Part shown: piece after piece, positions 33,612 to 44,520 of the stretch
Numbering within the stretch: position 1 is the first letter of the stretch
How the letters are laid out: every line of letters starts with the position of its first letter
NCBI GenBank assembly: GCA_947650285.1
Contig: CANTFL010001238.1
Coordinates: forward strand, 241,001 to 305,000
DNA length: 64,000 bases
From: Hyaloperonospora brassicae
Lineage: Eukaryota > Oomycota > Peronosporomycetes > Peronosporales > Peronosporaceae
Direction: 5' to 3'
Translations under genes and position numbers: made by a program
Notes under the pieces: generated by a model
Seen by the model: the letters and a program-made list of their open reading frames with translations, nothing else
Databases searched by the model: none
What the model was told of the DNA's origin: nothing

Positions 33612-36023
33612 ATGGCGAATGTAGCGGAGCGCCGGATGCACGCAGAAATCCACAGCTCATTGGCAAGCGAAGTCGTTGAGACGTCGAACCGGAGCGCGCT
33701 GCTCCGTGATTGGGTCGAAGAGCGCGTGCAGGAGAATCACCCGCGCCCAGGCGTGCACAATGTCGGGACCCTCGTGCGCAATTGGGATGAAGACTGGGTG
33801 GGCCCGAGCTTGGACGAAGAAGAGGCGCGTCGGCTGTGGTATACGCCCGTGTTTTGTCCGCTTCCACTGGACTTCTCAAATTTCGGGTACCGCCTCAGAT
33901 GTGTGGAGACGGGACGACGGCCTCGTCTGATGGTGTGCATCACCATGTACAACGAAGAGCCAGAGCAGCTACAAGCGACGCTGACGAAACTCGCGAACAA
34001 CTTGGCCTATCTGAAAGAACAGCAGCTGACGGAGCCGTTGTCACGCAAGAGCAATCCTCACGCACTAACGGGGCCGTTTGCTGGCGACAATGTGTGGCAG
34101 AACGTGCTCATTTGTATCGTCGCCGACGGCCGCGGGCAGGTCAATGGCAAGATGCTCGAGTACTTGGAGTCTATCGGCTTGTACGATGAAGACCTCTTGA
34201 CCATCAATAGCGCCGGCATTGACACGCAATGTCATTTGTTCGAGCACACGCTGCAGCTCTCGGTGGATGGCAAGTGTCTCTTGCCTCTTCAGACGGTGTT
34301 CGCTCTCAAGGAGCACAAGTCGAGCAAACTGGACTCGCACCGGTGGTACTTTGACGCGCTCGCCGAGCAGGTGCAGCCGGAGTATACGGCTGTGATGGAC
34401 GTTGGCACGATGTTGACGAAGTCTGCGCTCTATCACGTGCTCTTTGCGATGGAGCGCAATCAACAGATTGGTGGAGCTTGTGGACATCTGACGGTGGACG
34501 AAGCGTTCGAAAATCTGAGCAATTGGGTCGTTTCAGCGCAGCATTTCGAGTACAAGATCTCGAATATCCTGGACAAGTCGCTGGAGAGTTGTTTTGGCTT
34601 CATTAGTGTGTTACCAGGAGCGTTCTCTGCTTATCGCTACGAAGCTATTCGAGGAGCTCCACTGGATGCGTATTTTCTGCCGCTTAACGTTGATTTGGAT
34701 GTTCTGGGACCTTTTCTCGGCAACATGTACCTCGCTGAAGACAGAATCTTGTCGTTTGAAGTTGTGGCACGGAAAGACTGCAGCTGGACGATGCACTACG
34801 TCAAGGACGCGGTCGCTCGTACAGACGTCCCGCACAATCTTGTCGGCCTGATCTCGCAGCGGAAGCGCTGGCTCAATGGCGCGTTCTTCGCCACGCTCTT
34901 CTGCATTCGGAATTGGGGTCGTATCTACTCGGAGAGCTCACATTCGTTCCCGAGGAAGATGGCGTTCCTGGCGTTGTATCTATATCATCTGATGCACACA
35001 GTGTTCGGCTTCTTCCTGCCAGCGACTTTGTACCTGGCGTTGTTCCTCATTGTGTTCCAGGGCTTTCAGCAAAACCGTCTCGGGTTTGTCGACACTTCGG
35101 GGTATTCTCAGACTGTACTGGACGGTGCAGTGTACTTGTACAACTTCGTCTACCTATTTGGTCTGCTGATGCTCATCATTATTGGGATGGGCAACAACCC
35201 AGAGCACATGAAGTTCACGTACTATTTCCTAGGTGCTGTGTTCGGCGGCTTGATGATGCTCTCGTCGCTTGTGGGCCTCGCCATCTTTTTTACATCACCG
35301 GCTACTGCCGGATCGATCGTCGTGTTGATCCTTGCAGTGGGCGTGTACTTCGTTGGCCCAGCTCTTCACGGCGAGGTGCACCACATCTTCATGACGGCTC
35401 CGCAGTACATGGTCTTGATCCCAACCTTCCTGAACATTGCGACCGTTTATTCGTTTTGCAACTTGCACGATTTGTCGTGGGGCACGAAAGGCCTGCATGA
35501 CTTGTCCTGGAGCACGAAAGACCAGCACAACGATCCACTGCTGGTCTTACTGGATGAGACGAAAAAGGGGGACTTGGAGGGCGCGATTGCCAAGCGCCGT
35601 GCAATGGAAGAGAGCCGTCGCAAGGAGAAAGTGCGTTCGGAGAACACGAAGAAGAGGTTTGAAGCGTTTCGCACCAAGATCCTCCTCACCTGGGCGCTCT
35701 CCAACCTCGTTTTCGCGCTCGTCATCGTGTACTTCACCATTTCGTCGACGTACTTGCACGCGCTATTCATTTGCGCAGCCGGCATCAACTCATGCCGACT
35801 GCTCGGGTGTTTCGGTCACTTGGTTTACATGCACGTGATTCGTCTGCGTGATCGTATTTTTGACAAGACCGAGTATGAGAACGGCACTGGGCGGTACGCA
35901 CAGGACTCGTACGTGCAGCTTGATGAGCACTATGCTGCCCTTACAGAGGACCAGCGCGTTTCCTCTGCTGGACGTATCAATATGTCCGCGCGTAGCAATC
36001 ATGGCGTTTTCTCGGCCGCGTAA
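33612..36023 (+). CDS. Chitin synthase (left-arm copy)
   Basis: GT2-family integral membrane enzyme polymerising UDP-GlcNAc into chitin at the plasma membrane. The ORF is open from 33537 (828 codons); I prefer the ATG at 33612 (residue 26, 803 aa) because of the initiator site. Chitin synthase motifs, numbered on the long ORF: CITMYNEE 134-141, VADGRG 195-200, DVGT 288-291, LPGAFSAYRY 359-368, AEDRIL 400-405 and QRKRW 441-445, all catalytic-core signatures and all intact. At least six membrane segments follow (about 475-508, 530-551, 561-585, 591-610, 715-736, 738-765), with a basic cytosolic loop at 675-712. No N-terminal MIT domain is seen. A 30-bp tandem duplication (35463-35492 and 35493-35522) gives LHDLSWGTKG/LHDLSWSTKD. 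No intron. Confidence 0.93.
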   Translation: MANVAERRMHAEIHSSLASEVVETSNRSALLRDWVEERVQENHPRPGVHNVGTLVRNWDEDWVGPSLDEEEARRLWYTPVFCPLPLDFSNFGYRLRCVETGRRPRLMVCITMYNEEPEQLQATLTKLANNLAYLKEQQLTEPLSRKSNPHALTGPFAGDNVWQNVLICIVADGRGQVNGKMLEYLESIGLYDEDLLTINSAGIDTQCHLFEHTLQLSVDGKCLLPLQTVFALKEHKSSKLDSHRWYFDALAEQVQPEYTAVMDVGTMLTKSALYHVLFAMERNQQIGGACGHLTVDEAFENLSNWVVSAQHFEYKISNILDKSLESCFGFISVLPGAFSAYRYEAIRGAPLDAYFLPLNVDLDVLGPFLGNMYLAEDRILSFEVVARKDCSWTMHYVKDAVARTDVPHNLVGLISQRKRWLNGAFFATLFCIRNWGRIYSESSHSFPRKMAFLALYLYHLMHTVFGFFLPATLYLALFLIVFQGFQQNRLGFVDTSGYSQTVLDGAVYLYNFVYLFGLLMLIIIGMGNNPEHMKFTYYFLGAVFGGLMMLSSLVGLAIFFTSPATAGSIVVLILAVGVYFVGPALHGEVHHIFMTAPQYMVLIPTFLNIATVYSFCNLHDLSWGTKGLHDLSWSTKDQHNDPLLVLLDETKKGDLEGAIAKRRAMEESRRKEKVRSENTKKRFEAFRTKILLTWALSNLVFALVIVYFTISSTYLHALFICAAGINSCRLLGCFGHLVYMHVIRLRDRIFDKTEYENGTGRYAQDSYVQLDEHYAALTEDQRVSSAGRINMSARSNHGVFSAA

Positions 36024-36349
36024 TGGAGCACAGTACTACTCAAATGAGTTCGCTGCGATCGCATGCAGATCCGCTACAGGTCGTCGTTACCACTGGCGTC
36101 GTCCTCTATAGCGCTAGATGGGGTTAAGCATCCATCTGCCGATACTATAATACAGCAAAGTGCAGCACGCCGCTTACCGCTAGTGAAGTGGGCGAGTAAG
36201 TCGGACATTCGAGAGTTTCATTAAGTCTTATGTAGATGTTAATGCATACTTCTAAAGACATCCATGCGTTTTCAGCGCAATACAACGGGATCATACATCT
36301 CATGGTCGTATAGATTTGGATTTATTGACAATGGCGTAGACAAAGGTGG
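36024..36349. other. Intergenic, convergent gene ends
   Basis: Separates the chitin synthase 3' end from the 3' end of the minus-strand candidate gene. No gene or clear terminator seen. Confidence 0.5.
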
Positions 36350-37624
36350 TCAGTTGCCTTTTTGGTCCTCAGTAGACAATGACGTCGTTTGCAGATTTGC
36401 AGTAGAGTGTTCATAGGTTGTAAGAAAGACCCGGCGTATGCATGTCAAGTCTACTACGCTTGATCCTGACAAGATTGCAACGTTTGCTTCGCTACGAAGT
36501 GGTACCACGGGCATGACAGCGACGTCCTGCCACGTGCTCTTAGCAGAGGAAACTGTGTGCTTGCAGCGCAAAGAATAACTGCCATGTTTGAAAACACGCG
36601 AGCAGGCAGAGCCGAAGGTAAAAATATGTAAGAAGACGCAACACGCCGACTCAATTGACATCACGCGAGTGAAACCTAGCTCTGGAGCGTAAGCTCGACA
36701 AAAGATGCTGAAAACAGCAAGATTCGTAATAGCGTGAGCTTGCTCCAGGTTCAGCACATCATCCAGCCACTTTCTAAGCTTCTCCGTTTCAACCGGAGTT
36801 GTGCGTGCTGGTTCTGACGAGGAAAGTGGAGGCGGAGGAGTTCGTTGAACCCCGCTGGGTCTTATTGACGCACTGAGATGGAGCAAAAGTCGAGCTCGTC
36901 GTCGTGATGTGCAGCTTTCAATAGAGCTGGAGCCACCGCACTCGGTCCATCACCAGTAACATCTTGATCGGACCCACTACAATGGTCCAGCGACTCAAAT
37001 GGAAAGTCAGTCTACGGCAATAAAATCACCGCAACAAAAGTCAGCGCACGAGAATGCAATGGAGGACGTCATTAGCAGCTGAACTGACTCACACATTATT
37101 TAGGGTCGATCCGGTAGCGAATGTCTGGAGACACAAGCTCCAATTGCGAGGCGATCCAGTCCAAATTCTATACAGCAATGCAACAAGTACATCAAAGAGC
37201 ATGGACAAACACAGAAAGAAAGAAAAATCATAACGACCTCGTGTTGCACAGAGGAGCCACAAAAGATGCACCGAGCAGTTCTGTTACCAGCACTCCAACA
37301 GTTCCAACGTCGTCTGCACTGTCGTCTTTCTGCTCCCACTTCTCCATCCGCGACTCCGAAGTGTCCGGACGGTACTGACCCCGTCGTGTCTCGGTAGTTC
37401 TGCTCCGATGCAAAGAACTGCGTGCGCTCGCTTTCAAACGCGTGATCTGCCACTTGCTCAACGCCTTGCGTCTCTTCGAAGCGATAGGCATGCGAGCCGA
37501 GATTGCTCAAGTGTCGAGCACGATTCCGTTCACGTGGGCGAGAAAGGTCCCTCCCGCTATTGCTATTGACCCCACGTCCACGCGACGAGCGATACCTACT
37601 TGAGGCGTCCCCATGAAAAGGCAC
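36350..37624 (-). pseudogene. Candidate multi-exon gene or pseudogene, possibly zinc-finger (left copy)
   Basis: Exon 1 37624-37238 (129 codons, Arg/Ser-rich N-terminus) ends in frame at a GT. A pyrimidine-rich 70-bp intron (37237-37168) leads to exon 2 (37167-37093), and an 81-bp GTGAGT...CGTAG intron (37092-37012) to exon 3. All three are phase-compatible, but an in-frame TAA (37098-37096) ends the product at 152 aa, just before the second intron. Exon 1 contains WNCWSAGNRTARCIFCG, like a RanBP2 zinc finger (W-x-C...N...RC-x2-CG) lacking its second Cys. Further downstream, 36886-36350 is open for 178 codons in another frame. I read this as a truncated or decaying gene. Function unknown. Confidence 0.4.
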
Positions 37625-37946
37625 GAACGAGACTGAAAGGGCTAAGCGTCTTTTCCAGGTGCTGATGATGATTCTGATCTCTGGATGTCGACGTTATCAA
37701 GTACGACTTTACGCTTAGATAGAACGTAACTGCAGAAAATATGACGAGCGATACTGATTCCATTCGAATCGACTTTATTAGCCCTTGTTTACCGGTAAAT
37801 AAGTAGTAATCTTGCACTACTGCTGGCTGCCAAACTGAATGGAGTAAGCCCGTTACACGTCAATGATTTTCAGTATATCAATGTTGATATTTTCATACTT
37901 GATGAACGCGTCAATATCACCTGGCTGAGCAATTATGGTTGGCTTA

Positions 37947-38165
37947 TTACCGATAGAACTTAACATATTTGAAGTAAATCCAATTAGAATAAATCCTACA
38001 TGACTTATTGAACTATAAGCTAATAATCTTTTAATTTTTTTTGTTGTAAAGCTGATAATGCTCCAATTAACATTGAAAAAAATGAGATAATATAAAAAAA
38101 TAATTCAAAAAATAAGAAATATGAGAAAAAACATCAAAAAATAAACGAATTAAAATACCTATAAA
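37947..38165 (-). pseudogene. nad2: Nuclear copy of mitochondrial nad2 fragment (left)
   Basis: About 220 bp of extreme AT-richness. The minus strand translates to FFSMLIGALSALQQKKLKRL and LLAYSSISHVGFILIGF, diagnostic for NADH dehydrogenase subunit 2, with the upstream GILIRLFFDVFS in a shifted frame. It is a nuclear mitochondrial insertion: flanked by LTR sequence, frameshifted and far too short for the gene. One edge lies directly against the truncated LTR of element D (about 38166-38172). Confidence 0.85.
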
Positions 38166-38964
38166 AGACCCTCCGCTTATTGGTTGATATAGACCATGCT
38201 AACAACCAAAATAACCACCAGTTGCTGCTAGACACGCGCAATGGGTGGCGGGCGAGAAAAATTTCTGAGGAGACTACAGCTCGATGTAGTTGGACTAAAA
38301 CAAGGAAGGTGGATAGCACAAAAGATAACTACAAATATACAGTTTTGTATTTCACCCAACTTTAAGCATCCTTATCTCAGCTCTCTCCCTCGCGCTTCCT
38401 TTACGCTCAAGTGTATGTGACTTCTGGGACATGCATCCTTGTATTGAAAGACATATTAGCGCTTAACAGTAATAGGTAAGAAGTGTGCCACGTTACACCT
38501 GGTTGCACTTGTTGGTCCGTTCAGCGACCACGATCGCTTATCCAAAATGAGCATGTTGGATAAGGTGGAAATGCTCTCACGTCACGCGTGAGACTTCATA
38601 CATTTAAGAGACATCGAATACTGTTTCGTAGAACGAATGAGTTCTTCCGTTGGCGATACCTTCATTATTCCTATACAAAAGACTCGTGATAGAGACCAGT
38701 ACTATGCCGCTTTACCAAGGTAATTCAAAATAAACTTGTCGCCGAACATTAAAAGTAGCCTTGCTTCATCAGCAAGGCTCTCAATAGGCCGAGCATCAAC
38801 AGACAGAGTGGATCAGACAGCAGCAATATAAATGCTGCTGTGGGCGGGTCGACGTAGACCCGTCTTCCCGACACCTTGGCTATTGATATATCTAAGTACA
38901 GATTAGAATATGAAAATTTGCTGTTGAGATGTTTCGTTGAGATAGGCGAAACCATCAGGGCTCG

Positions 38965-39401
38965 TGTAACAGGGGTATCCCGTTACATGAAATTTATATT
39001 GTGCGAAATGGTAACAAAGATTACTATGTTAAACATTCTTTTTACAATATCACTCAATACAGTGATATTGTTGAGATGACCCAAAAGTCTACTCATTGGT
39101 TGATATTGTGATTACAGCGTCCCACCAATCTCTGCTAGACGCGCGCAATGGGTGCTGAGTAGACGTCATCATACGTTAAGTTTAATTTATATAATTAAGT
39201 CAGGTCACAACAGAGAAAATAAGTTATATGACTTAATTGTATTAAATAACAGATTTACTTTTTTACAACTAGAGTCTTGCCTTAGTTGTTTACCCTTCCT
39301 CTATAGAGTGTCTATACCTAGCAGGGCACAGGCCTTCACTGTTGTCAGTGAAATTTAAATCTGTAATGAAATCCAGTACGAAGTAAGCAGTACCCGTTAC
39401 A
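38965..39401 (+). repeat. Solo LTR with target-site duplication (left)
   Basis: 437 bp, starting TGTAACAGGGG and ending ACCCGTTACA, inserted in the gag of element D. It is flanked by the 5-bp direct repeat GCTCG (38960-38964 and 39402-39406), and gag sequence resumes across it. It is related to the A/B LTRs (shared GACGCGCGCAATGGG block). A solo LTR is the usual product of LTR-LTR recombination. Confidence 0.9.
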
Positions 39402-40550
39402 GCTCGCGCGTCGTCGAAGATGAGATACAAGTTGCTTTTGCCCGGTCCTACGTGGCTGGATGTGCGAATCCTTCATGTGTAACATTTCATTTAACGATGG
39501 GTTACACCTCATCGCCACATACAAAGGAAATGTTTATTCGAGGCCTAGTGAATTGTGGGACATCAAACAAATATATTCTTTTTATGTCGCTTAGGTATCC
39601 TAGACTTAATTTCGTTGATCGAGAGATCTCTCGAGCGAGAATGACGATGCCCTTGCAAGAGGAGCTTTGATAATAAGTAATAAATGTGTTGTAGCAATAC
39701 ACCATAAAAATTTAGAATACGCATTGTTTGATGATGGTTTTGTCGTACACTATATTAAAGATTAATGTAAAACCTTTTAAGTTCAACCTCGGATCAGACG
39801 GTACGAGCCAAGACGGAGCTGGAAGTATCAATTCATAAAGATGCCTGCCGCTTGTTCATCAGATGGCCATCTGATGAAATTCTTGAAGCTTTCACAAGCG
39901 CGCGGGTGTTTGTACGAGTATATGTGGTGGTCTTGATTGATGTATTTTCTTTGTAGCACGACGGCAGGATACCTCAATATGTCTCGATATTACACTGTGG
40001 AGAAAGCTTTTTGGGGCTGTGCAGATGCATATCTATCGCCGAAGGTCCAGCAATCGAATGAGTACATTGGGCAGGGATATGGATGCATGCCCGTGCGAGA
40101 AGCATCTATAGAAAAGTGTACGTGGGGCACAAAAATTAAATAAGGTAATCCTGGTTTGATTGGAGATTCGAAAAGAAAACAACCTAGCTCTATTAATTCA
40201 ACCAGATCCAGGGGATGTCGAGATAAATAGTCCTCGTCTAAATGAGAAAAGTATCTAAAGCTATACTAGACGAGGAATCCTGTTCCTAGCAACACGAGAG
40301 ATAATACCCGCAGCCGATTGTGGAGACAAATTACTAGTAATGAAGCGAGGAATTTATTCTTCGTAAACGTATCATACGGCATAAGTGCTTTTATCCTTGA
40401 TCTGATAGAGCATCCGAGCCTAACTTTGGAAATAGGGCAATAGTCAATGTATAAAGAAAAACGATTATTATGGATCTCCGTTGTGGTTAAGTTAAGAAAG
40501 TGTGCGCTCTCTTCACAACGTGAGGGTACGTGGCCGATAATAGGTCACCA

Positions 40551-40567
40551 TATATATATATATATAT
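40551..40567. repeat. (TA)n microsatellite, short allele
   Basis: About 17 bp of TA repeat inside decayed RT. The right-arm counterpart (49510-49548) is about 20 bp longer. Confidence 0.8.
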
Positions 40568-42061
40568 TTGCTGAAAATGAACGAACTAATAGCAGCAAAT
40601 TGATGAACAGAAATGTCTTCGATGAGATAAATTGGATTGCGCGATACACGTCTCAATTTCGCTTGTCGCTTCAGGCCAATACTTTGTTTGGAAATCCAAT
40701 ATATTAATAGCTGTATTTCCTGAATCAGAACCGTGCGGGAAGCCTAAGGATAAAGGTACTCAATACAAAATCAATCTCAAACTATCTCAAATAACGGTGT
40801 CATAAAGTAGCTCACTGCCTCGAGAAGAAGAAGTAGCAGTCGACAAGTTCTTGCGCGAACGTCATGCATCGAAACATGTAAGATAATAAACCTCACCAAT
40901 TTATTCTCCATCTCTTTGCGTGCGTAAAACCACTGGAAGACGATGGATGGTGCATGCTTCAACAACATTAATGATACTGCAAAACCGACGAAACGCCGAC
41001 ACCGTGGGCGGACGTCATATTTGATAATCTGTCAAAGCCTACAATATATTTTGCCATGATTCGGATGGATAGATTCTATCGCATCTTGATGCGCGAGCGG
41101 AACACCCCTTAAGCATTACTTAGAATCCCCAGAAGAATGGTAAGATTGATGATCACACAATGCATACGGAATGTCCCTGTCACATCCATTACGTGTGTGA
41201 AAAATATTTAGCGATCCCTGCGTGACTTTTCATCGTGTTGCTTCAAAACTCTGCACGTCAATTGCCGGGCTGTTAAGGTACAGTCAGACGTTCAAGTCCC
41301 CGAATCCATGTCCTATGGGTTTCTATACTTAAGCGCAAGGATAAGCTGTACACCAACCTCAAGAATTTTACACGCGCGGCAATCTAAAAGCCGCTTTTGG
41401 GTGCATCGTAAATAAACACGACGCACCTTGTTTTCGGAAATATGTCGAAGCAATTACGGATTTCTCGTGCTAGTCGATATCAAGGGACTCTCAAGTGTTT
41501 TCTTGACCTGGCGGCGTACTTGCTCAAGAACTCGCGCACCTATGTCGAGATAGCCGTACATCTCAATATTTTGTTAAAAAATCGTGAAGGGGTCATGAAT
41601 GCTGAACGTCAGCACTTTTTTGAAAATATTAACGGCTTGATGCAATTGCCCGTGTTGTCCATTGCAAAAATAAAGCAGACAGTTCTATGTGCTCTATGAC
41701 GCGAACAACTTTGCAATCGGCTGTGCGATGATGCACTTAATATGGACAGCTCAGAGTACGTCGTCTATTTTCAGTCGAGTCAATGGAACCAGCTGAGCAT
41801 AACTTAATAGCGTGTTCTGCCGTTTAATGCAACCTGTACGAAATTTGATACCCAGAACACATTTAAGGGTACACAAACCGTATAATCCCGTGCCCATTAG
41901 TACACCGTAACGTTTTGGTAAAGGAACTTTTTCGGCCAACCATCGATTCGCTTAAAATGTTGGCTGAAATTAATTCAAAGCATCCTGCTCACTTTCATAC
42001 GTTGGATTACTTTATGTCAACCTGAACTCGCATCAAAGTTCTGCATCCTCCAGTGCACACC

Positions 42062-42850
42062 ATGACACCCAGCCGCGTTTCAAAGACCAACCTCGATAAG
42101 CGGTAAGTGATCGAGTGGATCAAAGGTTCTGGAGGTGGGATTCTAACGCACGCCTTAAAGCAATTTCAAGCGGAACGACGTGTATCGTGTCAGGTGCCCA
42201 GATCAGCTACTGGTGGAAGTACCGCTCCGTCACAACAAATTCTTGTCACTGCACCTGCGTGTAAAAGGTGGAGGTAGACAATCTCGGATTAACAAGGTAT
42301 AGAATGTCCTATTGAACATATAGTTTTTCTGAGATCGACTAAGGAAAAGGTGTAACGTCACTAGATTCAAGCATCTGCAACGCGAGCTTGATGAAGCTGA
42401 TCTCAAAGACGAGGGTTTTGCGCATCTGATAAGTGGTTCGCTCGCCTCATGACTCGCTTCGACCTCTCCCTCATACGGACGACAAAACTTACCGTATTAA
42501 TTGTCGACGAGCTCACTGCAGATGTTGTGAGATTACTCACGTCAATCCCATCGAACAAGATCTCGCTCAACCGCAGCGGCACGCTTCGGATGGATGAAAC
42601 AGCAATATTCTTCGAAGATTCGTGGCACGACACTGTGGATGTTACCGGTGCTCGTCATATCGTCTTGCGCACGACAAGCTTTGTTTCGATGCAAACCACT
42701 GATGCGCTTACTGTCACAACCAAGAGGACAACGTTGCTACCTCTAAATTATATAAAGGAGAGAAAACCGATCTGAAGGGTTACCCGAAGTCAATTATAGG
42801 GTATGAGAGCAGATTTAATCCCCCGTATTTCGAGTCTGTTTGGTGCAGCG
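42062..42850 (+). pseudogene. pogo/Tigger-like transposase relic (left)
   Basis: The ATG at 42062 begins a helix-turn-helix-like region (TNLDKR, stop, VIEWIKGSGGG). At 42449-42775 the frame carries RFDLSLIRTTKL and LRMDETAIFFEDSWHDTVDV, then GARHIVLRTTSF. The MDET-hydrophobic-FF...TVD...G...V-LR-T pattern is that of the DDE core of pogo/jerky-like transposases, with the first catalytic Asp in MDET. It is broken by stops and a frameshift (KGEKTDLKG follows in another frame near 42.76 kb). Terminal inverted repeats not identified. Confidence 0.7.
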
Positions 42851-43236
42851 GTTGACTACCACGGGTTTGATTATCCTGGCGTTACTTCGATCTTCAGAGG
42901 GTGGGAAGTTAAAGGATTGATTTGTATCCAGCAAAATAACTGACCCAGAAGCGCTGGGCGGTTTGCGTTGCGTATCAAGAGCGAGCCTGGATGAACAGAG
43001 AAATTCTTCTAACTTGTTTCAAACTAATATTCACAGCTCTTCTAATCCCACACCGAGGGACAGTAATTGTGTGAGAACCGATGCGAACGAATATACAGAA
43101 AGGCGTTGAAATGAAGCGTGGATAAGTGGATCAAAAAATGGTGGGAAAATGTGCTGAAGGAGGGCTTTCCTTGTACCTGGTCTAGGTACAAAGTCTGGAT
43201 GAGTGGATCACGACAATTGGATACTATCTGGGAGTG

Positions 43237-43400
43237 GATCCGATCCAATAAGGATCTTAGTTTCGAGAGGAAGATCCGATCCGAGGAAGAGATCCGATTC
43301 GAGAGGAAGATACGACATAATAAGGATCCGATACAAGAGGGGAACCGGATTCAAGAGGGATCCGATCGAAGAAGAGTTTCTATCTGAGAGGAAATATAAT
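43237..43400. repeat. Degenerate purine-rich GATCCGAT repeat (left)
   Basis: GATCCGAT occurs at 43237, 43273, 43291, 43325 and 43359, each followed by variants of CGAGAGGAAGA. Strongly strand-asymmetric in purines. Spacing of 18-36 bp suggests an 18-bp ancestral unit. Confidence 0.7.
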
Positions 43401-43509
43401 CCAAGGGGGATCTTACCCGGAACAGGGGTAGAAGATATACCAATGAGCCTAAGATGTACCCGAGACAGAGAGATTCATTGGAAGACACGTGGCGAGTGTC
43501 TTTTGGCAC

Positions 43510-43534
43510 ATATATATATATATATATATATATA
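43510..43534. repeat. (TA)n microsatellite (left)
   Basis: 25-bp TA run, 27 bp in the right arm (46542-46568). Confidence 0.85.
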
Positions 43535-43587
43535 GGCTAGGTCGTAGGTTTTGTGAGATGGTCGGCTAGCATCAAACATAGATCAAT

Positions 43588-44520
43588 TTAGTTTAAATAC
43601 ACGCGCATCCCTTCCTGGATGAATGTTTGGCCTCTCGACGATACCCCAAGTTGCGCCGTTCGTCTATACAAGTGTGGCATCTGTATATTTTGGACAGGTG
43701 CGCTCAGGACTCTCGCAAACATCATGACGACTGCGATCGGGAGCAGCAAGAGAGCAAGAGTAATTAAGATCGCAAGAATACTCAAGTGGTCAGAAGGTCA
43801 AGCAGATAAACTTGTACGTATTGGACATAGGGATCTCGTTGAGATCCAGTTAGCTCATATCGAGTACCTACAAGCAATTTTTGATCGCGTCAATATTTTT
43901 ACGCGACCACCCCCGTTCCAAACACTGTTAAGTGTATCATCGACAGGAGTCTACAGAACAGAGTACAACACGCCCTACCGACGGATACACAAGGTTAGAT
44001 GTTAAATAAATTAAGCAAGAAAACGGAGTAATCCCTCCTATAGTCGTTCGTCTAGGCGCCAGTGGAGAGGCAGTATCGCATCAGCAATTTTGTGAACCCT
44101 TCTCAACCACAGAAGTACATCATCAAAAATAACCAGATGATAATTATTTCTGGAAGTCCTACGCCGTAACATCAGGAAAGGGACAGTGGAATATTCATGT
44201 CGTTTAAAGATTGTCTCGATAGCTTGATTGGCGTATGGAAGCGATCTGATCGGGTGCGTTCACCAAGGGATGATATTTGCAGCCAAATAGCGTGAAGGGG
44301 GTGGTGAATTGGGCCTGCAATTCGTATAAATCTACTCCCGACGATGTTGCCCGCAATTCTGTTGCAGTATCTAGGTTCTCTGTTGACTAGTGAGACTAGC
44401 ACATTGTCAAGAACGACGTGCCAGTGAGCTCTTTCCGCGTAGATGGGTTAGCGCTGACGAAGAATATTCCGATGATGCAGATGTAGCTGATATTGCCGGT
44501 GATTTTGGACGATATGGTCA
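43588..44520. other. Unrecognised decayed coding-like DNA (left)
   Basis: Open frames on both strands: plus 43619-44005 (128 codons); minus 43785-43588 (65 codons with a strongly hydrophobic N-terminal helix); minus 44402-44172 (76 codons) followed on the same strand by RNNYHLVIFDDVLLWLRR. Plus 44420-44514 could encode an acidic C-terminus (SDDADVADIAG). Which strand is coding is unclear; probably another transposon relic. Confidence 0.3.

Larger units (their letters stand above)
38172..42050 (+). mobile_element. Decayed Ty3/gypsy element D (left)
   Basis: Collinear with A and B but heavily mutated. The partial 5' LTR (38172-38497) lacks about the first 125 bp. TGGTTGCACTT follows as a primer-binding-site relic and gag starts near 38547. 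A solo LTR interrupts gag at 38965-39401. Protease traces (LVNCGTSNKY for LVDCGASNNF) lie near 39.55 kb, knuckle-to-RT linker traces near 40.0 kb, RT traces at 40.4-41.5 kb and RNase H traces to about 41.85 kb. Frames are broken throughout; the integrase is not recognisable. Confidence 0.8.

Noticed and set aside
33676..35838. Multiple ORFs of 70-195 codons in other frames of chitin synthase
   Set aside because: Shadows produced by the GC-rich third-position bias of the real gene; mirrored in the right copy for the same reason.
37855..37950. Retropepsin-like reading (DIFILDERVNI...WLSNYGWL) next to the nad2 fragment
   Set aside because: Suggestive of a Ty3 or copia protease end, but too short and too altered to support as a feature.
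43237..43400. CRISPR-like array
   Set aside because: Units are degenerate with irregular spacing, in a eukaryotic transposon-rich context, with no cas genes.
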